A stretch of 61,575 bases of DNA from Nevskia sp. (GCA_023229645.1 JALNYU010000023.1:1-61575), one strand, 5' to 3'. Counted from the stretch's first letter, positions 45,101-53,557 are shown. A program made the numbers and translations. The notes: a model not told the origin generated them from the sequence alone.

Positions 45101-45251
45101 CAATGCCAGCGCGCAGCCCGCGCAGATCACCGTCAGCGGGACAACACTCGGTAACGCCGGCGCAGGTGGTAGCGCGGGCGGGCTGTTAGCGCTGGCCGCT
45201 GCTGCGCTCTGGCGCCGCCGCGCCCGCACGCCGCAATCGCCCCGCGGTTAA
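42111..45251 (+). CDS. Exported cytochrome-domain/choice-of-anchor-D repeat protein with GlyGly-CTERM-like tail
   Basis: About 1,046 residues from ATG 42111, though the frame is open from 41862 and the exact start is unsure. A signal-like segment (LCSGLFAVLAMTAATAPALA) leads to a small cytochrome-c-like domain with an unusual CX4CH motif (GTSCANSACHRTNP) and VADIAAYLGNP. Eight copies of an about 105-residue choice-of-anchor-D (ASH/HYDIN-like) domain follow, each opening with a LxPxxLSF strand and carrying a conserved Cys pair (GGTCAAGGSVAAGGSCTI). The protein ends in GGSAGGLLALAAAALWRRRA, a C-terminal Gly-rich, hydrophobic and basic tail like those cut by rhombosortase. It precedes the TlpA gene by 33 bp. 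Long antisense frames here are shadows of the repeats. Confidence 0.85.
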   Translation: MHLVVPISPPTCSATRGNCAQAKFRRLCSGLFAVLAMTAATAPALAQTANPVRGASLYANTPGGTSCANSACHRTNPASNANKILRGANSPTTIQNAINNNTGGMGIYRNNVLTPTDVADIAAYLGNPAGATGPVAGLTPTTLSFASAPVGSTSGNQTVTLRNSGNAALAVSAITITGADFAIAGGTCAAGGSVAAGGSCTISAAFRPQAAGARSGNLSITHNATGSPSVVSLSGTATAATATVTVTPATLSFAAQNVGTSSTAQTITVSNTGSAPLSFTGLSFTGANGGDFRRAGSCAVGSAVAVGASCTAVISFAPQAAGTRSAALTLASNASNSSVDVVLSGTGNTAALPAVNPSSLSFGTVTLGVSGSAQSVTVSNTGTLALVLGAITVTDPQFAITGGSCAVGSSVAAGGGSCTVQINFTPSAAGAASATLSVAHNAANSPLQVALAGTGTAPAAPVAQLAPAALSFSQVLNSPSPAQLATLMNTGTTPLVIASIGISGTTAADYALGSGSSCVAGGSVAAGASCSLSLVFTPSATGARNATLSVVHNDAAHSPSTIALNGTGTASPSGLISVNQIALSFATQAFGSTSAAQTVTVSNSGSAALTLSSLAISGANASDFALTSGANACTATTTLLPAASCAVYAVFAPTVTSGSRTASLIVNGGAAGTATISLSGSAAPAAAPIASFSPTSLSFGAITTGQTSAAMTVSLSNSGSAPLLLTSLSAAPAQFVLSHNCPASLAAAASCTLTLSFAPTAVGAASGLVTLVSNAANGPNTLALSGSGVAPAAAALNWLTGSTLSFADTAVGTQSAPQSLVLLNSGGSAATLQAFQFAGAAGNDFLIDPASSCAVGGSLASGANCALQVVFAPTSAGPRAASLSVSATATAPPAASLSGNGISSGVPVLGLAPMAITLTSPPNQPLQAQVLVIRNDGAAPLRVTAVQAGTGLGLLDASATGGGTCMPTPFTLAPGATCTLVVEPLASSINSSIQVASNASAQPAQITVSGTTLGNAGAGGSAGGLLALAAAALWRRRARTPQSPRG

Positions 45252-45284
45252 GGCTTTCACGTTCCTCGAATATCCGGAGACCCC

Positions 45285-45824
45285 ATGTTCAAGCGTCGTC
45301 ACTTTTTATCTTTCGCAGGCGCCCTCGCCAGCGCATTTACGCTGGCCCTGAGCACTGCGCCAGCGGCCTATGCACTCGAAGCCGGGCAAGCGGCGCCAGC
45401 GTTCAATCTGCCCGGGCAAGACGGCAAAAACGTTAGCCTCGCCAACTTTCGCGGCCGTTATGTTTACGTCGATTTCTGGGCGTCGTGGTGCGGGCCGTGC
45501 AAGCAGAGCTTTCCGTGGATGAACACACTGCAGAGCAAGCTCGGACCTAGCGGCCTGCAGGTGTTGGCGATCAATGTCGATGAGAAAGCCGCCGACGCTA
45601 ACCACTTCCTCACCGCAGTGCCGGCGAGCTTCACCGTCTTGTTCGATGCTAAGGGCTCAGCACCCGCCGCGTATGACGTACAAGGCATGCCAACCTCGTT
45701 CCTCGTTGGCCCGGACGGCAAAGTTCTGTTCGTGCACAAGGGCTTCAAAGATAGTGATCGTGCCGAACTTGAGCAGAAGATCGGCGCGCTGATCGCCAGC
45801 AAGCCGGCCGAGGTTAAACCGTGA
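45285..45824 (+). CDS. TlpA-family thiol-disulfide oxidoreductase
   Basis: A 179-residue periplasmic thioredoxin-fold protein. Signal peptide MFKRRHFLSFAGALASAFTL is followed by ALEAGQAAPAFNLPGQDGKN, the active site WASWCGPCKQSF and the cis-Pro loop QGMPTSFLVGPDGKVLFVHK. It probably keeps cysteines of exported haem proteins reduced. It is the first of a tightly spaced gene set TlpA, DUF4266, DUF3570 and ApbE, known as a recurring group in proteobacteria. Confidence 0.93.
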   Translation: MFKRRHFLSFAGALASAFTLALSTAPAAYALEAGQAAPAFNLPGQDGKNVSLANFRGRYVYVDFWASWCGPCKQSFPWMNTLQSKLGPSGLQVLAINVDEKAADANHFLTAVPASFTVLFDAKGSAPAAYDVQGMPTSFLVGPDGKVLFVHKGFKDSDRAELEQKIGALIASKPAEVKP

Positions 45825-46045
45825 TGCGCGGCGTGCGGGTGCTCGTCATCGCCGCTGCCGCATGCGCGTGCTGCTCCTGTAGCTTCCAGCCGCCGAAGCC
45901 GTGGCAAAAAGGCGCGCTGGCCAAGCCCGAGATGACCATGGCCGGCGATGTGCTGGAACTCAAACTGAACGAACACACGTATACGACGAAAGAGGCGGCG
46001 TCCGGCGGCTTCGGCGTCGGTGGAGGCGGCTGTGGCTGCAACTAA
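45824..46045 (+). CDS. DUF4266 lipoprotein
   Basis: A 73-residue exported lipoprotein (lipobox-like VIAAAACACC, and further Cys in CCSCSFQPPKPWQKG). The DUF4266 core is WQKGALAKPEMTMAGDVLEL and EHTYTTKEAASGGFGVGGGG, ending in Cys-Gly-Cys-Asn. ATG overlaps the TlpA stop. Members always sit beside DUF3570 and ApbE genes; the TTKEAA(S/T)GG stretch may be a target for covalent flavin. Confidence 0.85.
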   Translation: MRGVRVLVIAAAACACCSCSFQPPKPWQKGALAKPEMTMAGDVLELKLNEHTYTTKEAASGGFGVGGGGCGCN

Positions 46046-47201
46046 TCGGCACCCCGGCACAACGGGCACGACCCCCGACGACAGGCCCAGCGCGCGCAGC
46101 GACCGCGGCAGCATCGTCCTCGCCGCGCTGGCGTTGCCGGGCTTGCTGCCGACGCTTGCGCTTGCCGAAAACGCGCCGGAACACGCGCTGATTCAGTTCA
46201 AAACCGAGCACTACCAAGACTCGCAACCGGGCTTTACCCGCGTCACCATCGACGAACCCTCGCTCTACGCCTTGCTGCCGCTCGGCGAGCACTGGTCGAT
46301 TGAAGGCTCCGGGGTTTACGACGCCGTATCCGGCGCTTCGCCGCGCTACTACACCGCGGTATCGGGTGCCTCGCGCCTGCACGACAAGCGCTATGCCGGC
46401 GACGTTGACGCCACGTATTACGGCGCCCGCAGCGCGTTCGGGCTTTCCTACGCCCGCTCGGACGAAAACGACTACCTCGCGAACAGCGTTTCGGCCGACG
46501 CCCGCTTTTCCAGCCAGGACAACAACACCACGTTCAACGTTGGCCTTTCCGCCGGCCGCGACAAAATCGACCCGACCAACCAGATCGTTCGGAACGAGCA
46601 CAAGACCACCTATTCCGGCATTGTTGGCGTGACGCAGGCGTTGTCGGCCATCGACCTCGCGCAGTTTCAAGTCGGCTACAGCATCGGTCGCGGCTACTTC
46701 AGCGATCCCTACAAACTGTTCGACAATCGGCCGCGGCGGCGCGAATCGGAAACGGCGTCGCTGCGTTGGAATCATCATTTCGCCGGCGCTGGCGCCTCGC
46801 TGCGCACTAGCTATCGCTTCTATCACGATAGCTACGGCATCTACTCGCACACCGTTGATCTGCAATGGGTACAACCGGTCAGCGAGTCCTGGATATTAAC
46901 GCCAGGCCTGCGCTACTACACGCAGAATTCGGCGAAGTTCTATATCGACCCGCCGGCTGATGCGCCGTTCCCGAGCCTGCCGGACGGCATCATCTCCTCG
47001 CTCGATCAGCGCCTCTCGGCCTTCGGCGCAATCGCCGCCAGCCAGAAAATCGAGTGGCGCCTTAGCCCGCATTGGAGCACCGACCTCAAAGGCGAGTATT
47101 ACCAGCAGCGCGCGTCGTTCCGCTTCATCGGCCGCGGCTCGCCGGGGCTTGATCGCTTCGACTATTACGTGATTCAGTTCGGAGTGACTTACCGATACTA
47201 G
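46032..47201 (+). CDS. DUF3570 outer-membrane beta-barrel protein
   Basis: About 389 residues, starting with GTG 46032 after GGAGG, inside the end of the DUF4266 gene. An N-terminal signal-like region (SIVLAALALPGLLPTLALAE) precedes a barrel-like body rich in Tyr/Asp strands and ending in FGVTYRY with a terminal aromatic. The stop codon TAG (47199-47201) is formed by TA of the target and the first G of a miniature element. Without the insert the stop would be TAA, 4 bp before the apbE start. Confidence 0.85.
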   Translation: MAATNRHPGTTGTTPDDRPSARSDRGSIVLAALALPGLLPTLALAENAPEHALIQFKTEHYQDSQPGFTRVTIDEPSLYALLPLGEHWSIEGSGVYDAVSGASPRYYTAVSGASRLHDKRYAGDVDATYYGARSAFGLSYARSDENDYLANSVSADARFSSQDNNTTFNVGLSAGRDKIDPTNQIVRNEHKTTYSGIVGVTQALSAIDLAQFQVGYSIGRGYFSDPYKLFDNRPRRRESETASLRWNHHFAGAGASLRTSYRFYHDSYGIYSHTVDLQWVQPVSESWILTPGLRYYTQNSAKFYIDPPADAPFPSLPDGIISSLDQRLSAFGAIAASQKIEWRLSPHWSTDLKGEYYQQRASFRFIGRGSPGLDRFDYYVIQFGVTYRY

Positions 47202-47331
47202 GGCCTGTTATTGATCCGGCCATTAAGTACTTGAATAAAGACAGTGCAATGCCAAACCGGAAGCCGCACTTCCGAGAAAGCGAGAAATGGCCGGATCAAT
47301 AACAAAGCAATTTGATTTTATTAACAGGCCC
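47201..47331. mobile_element. Nested TA-flanked miniature element between the DUF3570 gene and apbE
   Basis: Outer ends GGGCCTGTTA and TAACAGGCCC are inverted. TA lies on both sides (47199-47200 and 47332-47333). Inside is a 95-bp unit (47208-47302) with arms TTATTGATCCGGCCATT, matching the second unit in the porin insert at 93 of 95 positions. Taking that unit out with one TA leaves a 38-bp GGGCCTGTTAACA... element, so one small element sits inside another. It separates two genes that were once 4 bp apart. Confidence 0.85.
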
Positions 47332-47338
47332 TAAGCCG

Positions 47339-48283
47339 ATGCCGGCAACCCGAAACGACACGCTGGACCTCAGCGCGGCAAGCGAGGCGGTGCTGCGTTT
47401 TGAGGCGATGGCCTGCAGCGCTGAAATTCGGATCGCCAATGTCGAACCGGCGCGGCGGGCGCCGCTGCTCGAAGCCGCCGCCGGCGAGGTGCGGCGCATT
47501 GAGCAGCGCTATTCACGCTACCGAACCGATAGCATTGTCTCCGCCATCAACGCCGCCGCCGGTAGCGGCATCGCCGTTGAAGTCGATAGTGAAACCGCCG
47601 ATCTGCTCGATTTCGCCGCGCGCTTGCACGCGTTGAGCGAAGGCCGTTTCGATCTCACCAGCGGCATCCTCCGGCAAGCTTGGGATTTCCGCGCCGGCCG
47701 CTTGCCGGACGCCGCAACGCTGGCCGCGCTTTGTCAGCGCATCGGCTGGCAGCGCGTGCGCTGGTCGCCCGGCCCAGCGCCGCGCTGCATCGCGCTGCCG
47801 GAACCCGGCATGGAGCTGGACTTCGGCGGCTTCGGCAAGGAATACGCGGCCGATCGCGCGGCCGGCCGCTTACTCGCCGCGGGCGTGCGCAGCGGTTACG
47901 TTAATCTCGGCGGCGATATCCGCATGCTCGGGCCGCGCCCAGACGGCCGTGGTTGGGCGCTGGGGATCCAACATCCGCGTCAGCTCGACGCAACGATTGC
48001 CGGGCTCGAACTCAGCGGCGGCGCGCTCGCCACCAGCGGCGACTACGAACGCTATCTCGAAGTCGACGGCCGGCGTTACTGCCACATCCTTGACCCGCGC
48101 AGCGGCTGGCCGGTGCAGCACTGGCAGTCGGTTAGCGTGGTCGCCCCGCTCTGCCTTGCTGCTGGGGCATTGGCGACCACGGCGATGCTGATGGCCGACC
48201 AGGCGCTCGCCTTCCTCGATGGCCAGCGCGTGCCGTATCTCGCAGTCGATGCCGCTGGCGGGATTCATCGCGCCAATCTCTGA
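47339..48283 (+). CDS. apbE: FAD:protein FMN transferase (ApbE)
   Basis: A 314-residue enzyme that attaches FMN to Thr/Ser of target proteins. Family stretches are QRYSRYRTDSIVSAINAAAG, MELDFGGFGKEYAADRAAG, GYVNLGGDIRMLG and HILDPRSGWPVQHWQSVSVV, with the metal and flavin residues present. No lipobox or signal peptide is seen at its start, so it may act in the cytoplasm or its true N-terminus was altered by the insertion. The miniature element ends 7 bp before the ATG and no good ribosome site remains, so expression may have changed. Confidence 0.9.
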   Translation: MPATRNDTLDLSAASEAVLRFEAMACSAEIRIANVEPARRAPLLEAAAGEVRRIEQRYSRYRTDSIVSAINAAAGSGIAVEVDSETADLLDFAARLHALSEGRFDLTSGILRQAWDFRAGRLPDAATLAALCQRIGWQRVRWSPGPAPRCIALPEPGMELDFGGFGKEYAADRAAGRLLAAGVRSGYVNLGGDIRMLGPRPDGRGWALGIQHPRQLDATIAGLELSGGALATSGDYERYLEVDGRRYCHILDPRSGWPVQHWQSVSVVAPLCLAAGALATTAMLMADQALAFLDGQRVPYLAVDAAGGIHRANL

Positions 48284-48337
48284 TATGGCGCGCAAACCGG
48301 ACGCGACAGCGGCACGGGCTTATCGCATCATTCCGTT

Positions 48338-49252
48338 ATGTCCGCTCCGAAAGTTACGCTCGAACAATGGCGCTCGCTGATGCAGGTCGTCGATTCCGGC
48401 GGCTACGCGCAGGCGGCGGAAGTGCTGCATAAAAGCCAATCTGCGGTGACCTACGGCGTGCAAAAGCTGGAAACCATGCTCGGGGTCAAAGCCTTCGAAG
48501 TGCAAGGCCGCAAAGCCGTGCTGACGCCGACCGGCGAGATGCTGTATCGCCGTGCCAAGTTGCTGCTCGACGAAGCCGAGCGCCTGGAACACGCCGCGGC
48601 GATGTCGTCCGCCGGCTGGGAAGCGGAGATTCGGCTCGCCGTCGAAATCATTTTCCCGAACCGTGTGCTGCTGCCGGCGCTCGACGCCTTCGGCCAGATC
48701 AGCCCGCATACGCGCATCGAACTCACCGAATCGGTGATCGGTGGCACGCCGGAAGCGCTGCTGCAAGGCCGTGCCGATCTCGCGATCTCGCCGCAAGTGC
48801 CGCCCGGCTTTCTCGGTGACCCGCTGATTTCCCTACGCTTTCTGCCGGTCGCGCACCCCAACCATCCGCTGCACCAACTCGGCCGGCCGCTGACGCGCGA
48901 AGATTTAAGCGGCCATCGCCACCTCGTGGTGCGCGATTCCGGCGCCCAGCGCGACGCCCGCCAGTTCTCGCTCGAAGCCCGCCAGCGTTGGGTCGTCAGC
49001 CATATGGCCACGTCGATTCAAGCAGCCGCGATGGGCTACGGCTTTGCCTGGTTCCCGGAAGATAAAATTCGCGACGAACTCGACGCCGGCCGCCTGAAAG
49101 TATTACCGCTGCGCGAAGGCGGCGAACGCCTGGTCACCTTGTATCTGATCTTCGCCGACCGCGACTACGCCGGCCCCGGCATGTTGAAACTGGCCGAGCT
49201 GTTGCGCAGCGCTTCGGCCGAGTGTTCGCGCATTGCACCGCCTAAGGCTTAA
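48338..49252 (+). CDS. LysR-family transcriptional regulator
   Basis: A 304-residue LysR regulator. The winged helix (1-60) is LEQWRSLMQVVDSGGYAQAA, then KSQSAVTYGVQKLETML; the effector domain starts near 90 (AEIRLAVEIIFPNRVLLPAL). Start at 48338 fits. It follows apbE by 54 bp on the same strand. The target is unknown; the ApbE group or a divergent promoter beyond are candidates. Confidence 0.92.
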   Translation: MSAPKVTLEQWRSLMQVVDSGGYAQAAEVLHKSQSAVTYGVQKLETMLGVKAFEVQGRKAVLTPTGEMLYRRAKLLLDEAERLEHAAAMSSAGWEAEIRLAVEIIFPNRVLLPALDAFGQISPHTRIELTESVIGGTPEALLQGRADLAISPQVPPGFLGDPLISLRFLPVAHPNHPLHQLGRPLTREDLSGHRHLVVRDSGAQRDARQFSLEARQRWVVSHMATSIQAAAMGYGFAWFPEDKIRDELDAGRLKVLPLREGGERLVTLYLIFADRDYAGPGMLKLAELLRSASAECSRIAPPKA

Positions 49253-49512
49253 AGCGGCGGCGGCGCCGTCGCCCGCTCCAAGTCGCCGAGCCACTGCAGC
49301 GCGTGTTCGCGGGCATCGCCGCACATCTCGGCGGTAGGTTTTAAGCGGCCGCAGAACGCCGGGCGGTCCGGGTGGCCGAAGATCGCGCAGCGCTGATCAT
49401 CCGTGAGCTGCACGCAGCGCACGCCAGCCGGCTTGCCGTTCGGCATGCCGGGAATCGGGCTGGTGATGGAGGGCGCGATGCAGCAGGCGCCGCACTGGCT
49501 GCGGCAATTCAT
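49249..49512 (-). CDS. YkgJ-like cysteine-cluster protein
   Basis: An 87-residue protein with the YkgJ family set of cysteines (MNCRSQCGACCIAPSITSPI, RCVQL, RCAIFGHPDRPAFCG, MCGDAR). They are likely to bind zinc or iron. Family members are small and their role is unknown. It overlaps the LysR stop by 4 bp in the opposite direction. Confidence 0.88.
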   Translation of the reverse strand: MNCRSQCGACCIAPSITSPIPGMPNGKPAGVRCVQLTDDQRCAIFGHPDRPAFCGRLKPTAEMCGDAREHALQWLGDLERATAPPPL

Positions 49513-49677
49513 CGGCGAATTCTACGCCCAGCCGCCGGAGCCAGCGGTGGCGCGGGGAGACACATCAAGCGAATGCCGCAGACTGTTACGATAATCGCCC
49601 CGCGCCGCGTAACGCCGCGCTGTTTCCCCTTTTCTCGCCGCACGTCACAGACGGCGGCGTAGTTCCGGAGCTGCAAC

Positions 49678-51597
49678 GTGAATCATCGAATCCTGTTTAC
49701 CGCGGCGCTCAGCGCCTTGATCGCCACTTTTTCCGCACGTGCGGGGAATAGTCGCGGCGTCGAAGCGGCGTTGGATCAGCCCTACCCCGGCACGCTAGCG
49801 CTAACCGTGGATCTGCGCGACGTAACGCGAAAAATTTTCCGGGTTCGTGAAACCATCCCGGTTAAGGCCGGCGCGCTGACGCTGTACTACCCGAAGTGGA
49901 TCCCCGGTGAGCACGGACCAACCGGCACGATCGACGGCGTCACCGGCCTCAAAATCAGCGCCGGCGGACGGCCGCTGGAATGGCGCCGTGATCTTGAAGA
50001 TCCGTTCTCGCTGCGGCTCGACGTGCCGGCCGGCGTCAGCAGCTTGGATCTCGAATTCCAGTTCTTGTCGCCCGGCGCTGGCGGCGCGTTCGGCGGCAGC
50101 GTTTCGGTAACGCCGCGCTTGGTTGATCTGGAATGGAACCAGGTGGCGTTCTATCCCAGCGGTTACGTTGCCCGGCAAATCCCGATCCAAGCCAGCGTCA
50201 AGCTGCCGGACCATTGGGAATACGGCACCGCGCTGGAGCCGATGCAGACCAGCGGCGAAACCGTGCGCTTTAAGCCAACGAGCTTCGAAGGCTTGGTTGA
50301 TTCGCCGTTGATTGCTGGCTTGCACTACAAACATATTGAGCTAGCGCGCGTTGGTTCGCGGCCGGTGGAGTTGGATATCGTCGCCGACCGCCCTGGTAAT
50401 CTCGTGCTCAGCGACGAGCAGATCAAACAGCAGCACGCACTGATCGAACAGGCAGCCGTGCTGTTCGGCGAGCATCACTTCCAGCACTACAATTTTCTGT
50501 TGACGCTCTCGGATAACACCGGCCACTTCGGCCTGGAGCATCATCAGTCCAGCGATGACCGCATCGACGCCGAATTCTTCACCGATAAAGACCTGTACCT
50601 CGCCGGTGCCGGCCTGATGCCGCACGAATACGTGCACTCTTGGAACGGCAAATTCCGCCGCCCGATCGGTCTGGCAACGCCGCACTACAACGTGCCGATG
50701 AAGGACGAGCTGCTCTGGGTTTACGAAGGCTTGACCACCTACCTCGGCGAAGTGCTGACCGCACGCGCGGGCATGTATACGCCTGAGCAGTATCGCGACT
50801 CGTTAGCGACGATCGCGGCGATGATGCAGTACCGGCCCGGACGCAGCTGGCGGCCACTACAAGACACCGCCGACGCCGCTGCGATTCTGTATCCGGCGCC
50901 ACGCGCTTGGAGTAACTGGCGGCGCGATGTCGACTTCTATCAAGAAGGCGCGTTGCTCTGGCTAGACATCGACACCCGGATTCGCGAACTCTCCAATGGC
51001 AAGCGCTCGCTCGATGATTTTGTCCGCGCGTTTTATGGCATCAACGGCGATAAGCGCCTCGTTGTGCCGTACGATTTCGACGACATCGTCAGCACGTTAA
51101 ACACGGTGCAGCCATTCGAGTGGAGTCATTTTCTACGCGAACGCCTGGATAGCACCGAGCCAGATGCACCGCTCGATGGCCTGAACCGCGGTGGCTGGAA
51201 GCTCGGCTTTGTCGACGCGCCGAGCGACTACTTCAAGGGTGCTGAGAAGCGCCGGAAAACGCTGAATCTGCTGTATTCGATCGGCATCACGCTCGATAAC
51301 GGCGAGGGCAAAGGCCGGATCACCGATGTCTTATGGAATGGCCCCGGCTTCGCCGCCGGGCTCGCGCCGGGCATGAAAATCGTCGCGGTGGACGGCGAAG
51401 CCTACAGCGCCGAGCGCTTAAAAGAAGCGATCAAAGACGCCGAAGGCGAGAAGGCGCCAATCGAATTGCTAATCCAGAATTTGGACTACTACACAACGAT
51501 AAAACTGGATTACCACGAAGGGCCGAAATACCCGAAACTGATTCGGATCAGCGCCACGCCGGATCGCATCAGCAATATCGCAAAAGCCCGGAAGTAA
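49678..51597 (+). CDS. M61-family aminopeptidase with PDZ domain
   Basis: A 639-residue exported metallopeptidase of the M61 (glycyl aminopeptidase) family. A signal peptide (ILFTAALSALIATFSARAG) precedes an N-terminal beta domain; the zinc motif is MPHEYVHSWNGKFRRP (HEXXH) with the third ligand further on in LLWVYEGLTTYLGE. A PDZ domain is at the end (about 545-600; VLWNGPGFAAGLAPGMKIVA). The start is GTG 49678. A 165-bp gap upstream holds the promoter. Confidence 0.92.
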   Translation: MNHRILFTAALSALIATFSARAGNSRGVEAALDQPYPGTLALTVDLRDVTRKIFRVRETIPVKAGALTLYYPKWIPGEHGPTGTIDGVTGLKISAGGRPLEWRRDLEDPFSLRLDVPAGVSSLDLEFQFLSPGAGGAFGGSVSVTPRLVDLEWNQVAFYPSGYVARQIPIQASVKLPDHWEYGTALEPMQTSGETVRFKPTSFEGLVDSPLIAGLHYKHIELARVGSRPVELDIVADRPGNLVLSDEQIKQQHALIEQAAVLFGEHHFQHYNFLLTLSDNTGHFGLEHHQSSDDRIDAEFFTDKDLYLAGAGLMPHEYVHSWNGKFRRPIGLATPHYNVPMKDELLWVYEGLTTYLGEVLTARAGMYTPEQYRDSLATIAAMMQYRPGRSWRPLQDTADAAAILYPAPRAWSNWRRDVDFYQEGALLWLDIDTRIRELSNGKRSLDDFVRAFYGINGDKRLVVPYDFDDIVSTLNTVQPFEWSHFLRERLDSTEPDAPLDGLNRGGWKLGFVDAPSDYFKGAEKRRKTLNLLYSIGITLDNGEGKGRITDVLWNGPGFAAGLAPGMKIVAVDGEAYSAERLKEAIKDAEGEKAPIELLIQNLDYYTTIKLDYHEGPKYPKLIRISATPDRISNIAKARK

Positions 51598-51620
51598 TGC
51601 CCCAGCTAGCAGCGCTCGAA

Positions 51621-53513
51621 CTAAACGCCGAGCGCTTCTAGCTGTTCCGATGCTTTCAGCCATTCAGCCTCGGCGGCAGCGAGTTTCTTGCTGACTTCGG
51701 CGTGCTCTTTCTGCAGCATCTTGAAGTCCCATTTGCGCTTTTCGTCGTACAGCGCCGGGTCGGCCAGCTTCACGTCGAGCGCCGCAAGGTCTTTTTGCAG
51801 CTTGGCCATTTGCGTATCCAAGCGCTTGATGTTTTCGCGGATCGGTTTGGCCAGCAGCGCCGGGTCAATATCGGCGTTCGCCGTGGCCAGCGCTGATTTG
51901 CCGCCCTTGTTCTTGCCTTTGCCGCTGCCGGAGCCCGGATTCAGCTCACGCGTGTTCAGCCATTTCGCGTAGTCGTCGAGATCGCCAACGAACGGCCGGC
52001 AGCCGCCTTCGGCGACCAGCCACAGTTGTTCGCAAGTGCTGGTCAGCAAATGACGATCATGCGAGACAACCATGACCGCGCCGGCGAAATCCAGCATCGC
52101 GCTTTCCAGCGCATGGCGCATATCGAGATCAAGATGGTTCGTCGGTTCGTCGAGCAGCAGCAAATTGGGCTTTTGATAGACGACCATCGCCAGCGCCAAG
52201 CGCGCTTTTTCGCCGCCCGAGAACGGCTCAACATTCTCGTAAACCCGGTCGCCCTTGAAGTTGAAGCCGCCGAGGAAGCCGCGTAGTTGCTGCTCGCTCG
52301 CGGTCGGGTCCAGCCGCTTCAAATGGAGAATCGGCGAGGCTTTGGGATCAAGGCTTTCGGTGGTGTGCTGAGCGAAGTAGCCGACGCGTAAGTACCCGTC
52401 GCGCATCGCGTCGCCTTTCAACGGCGGGATCGCCCCGGCAATGGTTTGCACCAGCGTTGATTTACCAGCGCCGTTCGGGCCGAGCAGGCCGATGCGCTCG
52501 CCGGGCGCGATCAGCATGCAGACGTTCTTCAACACAACTTTTTCGCCGTAGCCGCAGGCCACATCGTCAAACCGAACAAGCGGGCTCGGCAAACGATCCG
52601 GCTCGGAGAACTCGAATGAGAATTCCGAATCGGCGTGGACCGCCGAAACCAATTCCATCCGTTCCAGTGCTTTGATACGGCTTTGTGCCTGCGTCGCTTT
52701 GGCGGCGCTGGCGCGGAAACGATTGATGAATTTCTGGAGATGCGCAACCTGCTTCTGCTGCTTCTGATACATGCCGGCTTGCAGCGTCATCTTCTCAGCG
52801 CGCTGGCGCTCAAACTGCGAGTAGTTGCCGGTGTACAGCGTCGCTTTCGTGCCTTCCAAATGCAGCGTATGGGTGGTGATTGCGTCGAGGAATTCACGGT
52901 CGTGTGAGATGCACATCATCAAACCGGGATAGACCGCGAGCCAGCCTTGCAGCCAGATCACGGCGTCGAGATCGAGATGGTTCGTCGGTTCGTCGAGCAG
53001 CAATACATCGGAGCGGCACATTAGCGCGCGCGCCAAGTTCAAACGCATGCGCCAGCCGCCGGAGAAGTCGGCGACGGCGGTCTGTTGCGCTTCTTGTGAG
53101 AACCCGAGGCCGTGCAGCAGCGCGGCGGCGCGCGCACGCGCGGCGTAACCCCCAATCTGATTCAGCCGCTCGTGGATCGCGCTGATCTTGTCGATGTCCA
53201 AAGTTTCTTCGGCTTTCACCAGCCGCCGTTCCAGCTCGCGCAGTTCGACATCGCCGTCCAACGCAAACTCGATTGCGAGATCCGGCAGCGCCGGCGTGTC
53301 CTGCGCAACCGTTGCCACTGCAAGGTTTTTCAGTGACGAGAGCTTGCCTTTATCGGGCGCAAGTTCGCCCAGCAACGCCGCGAATAGGGTTGACTTACCG
53401 GTACCATTACGGCCGATCACGCCCGCGTGCCAGCCGGGGTGGATCGTAAAAGTGGCGTCTTCGAGCAGCGCGCGCGGACCGCGGCGCAGGGTCAAGCTGG
53501 TGGCAGAAATCAT
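51621..53513 (-). CDS. ABC-F family ATPase
   Basis: A 630-residue tandem ATPase without membrane domains, acting on ribosomes. First Walker A GRNGTGKSTLFAALLG and signature FSGGWRMRLNLARALM; second Walker A GPNGAGKSTLVQTIAG and signature FSGGEKARLALAMVVY; both Walker B motifs read LLLDEPTNHLDLD. The linker between the domains is charged and helical. The C-terminal extension is a coiled coil (about 560-630; KRLDTQMAKLQKDLAALDVK). Size and layout match the YheS/Uup subgroups. Confidence 0.94.
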   Translation of the reverse strand: MISATSLTLRRGPRALLEDATFTIHPGWHAGVIGRNGTGKSTLFAALLGELAPDKGKLSSLKNLAVATVAQDTPALPDLAIEFALDGDVELRELERRLVKAEETLDIDKISAIHERLNQIGGYAARARAAALLHGLGFSQEAQQTAVADFSGGWRMRLNLARALMCRSDVLLLDEPTNHLDLDAVIWLQGWLAVYPGLMMCISHDREFLDAITTHTLHLEGTKATLYTGNYSQFERQRAEKMTLQAGMYQKQQKQVAHLQKFINRFRASAAKATQAQSRIKALERMELVSAVHADSEFSFEFSEPDRLPSPLVRFDDVACGYGEKVVLKNVCMLIAPGERIGLLGPNGAGKSTLVQTIAGAIPPLKGDAMRDGYLRVGYFAQHTTESLDPKASPILHLKRLDPTASEQQLRGFLGGFNFKGDRVYENVEPFSGGEKARLALAMVVYQKPNLLLLDEPTNHLDLDMRHALESAMLDFAGAVMVVSHDRHLLTSTCEQLWLVAEGGCRPFVGDLDDYAKWLNTRELNPGSGSGKGKNKGGKSALATANADIDPALLAKPIRENIKRLDTQMAKLQKDLAALDVKLADPALYDEKRKWDFKMLQKEHAEVSKKLAAAEAEWLKASEQLEALGV

Positions 53514-53557
53514 GCATCAGTTTACCGTGCCGGGCCGGTAACGGCGGCGTACTCCGG

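Noticed and set aside
42479..45229. Two long antisense frames (382 and 460 residues) opposite the anchor-D gene
   Set aside because: They mirror the repeated GC-rich plus-strand domains, have no recognisable motifs, and the plus strand reads as a coherent signal, haem-motif and repeat protein.
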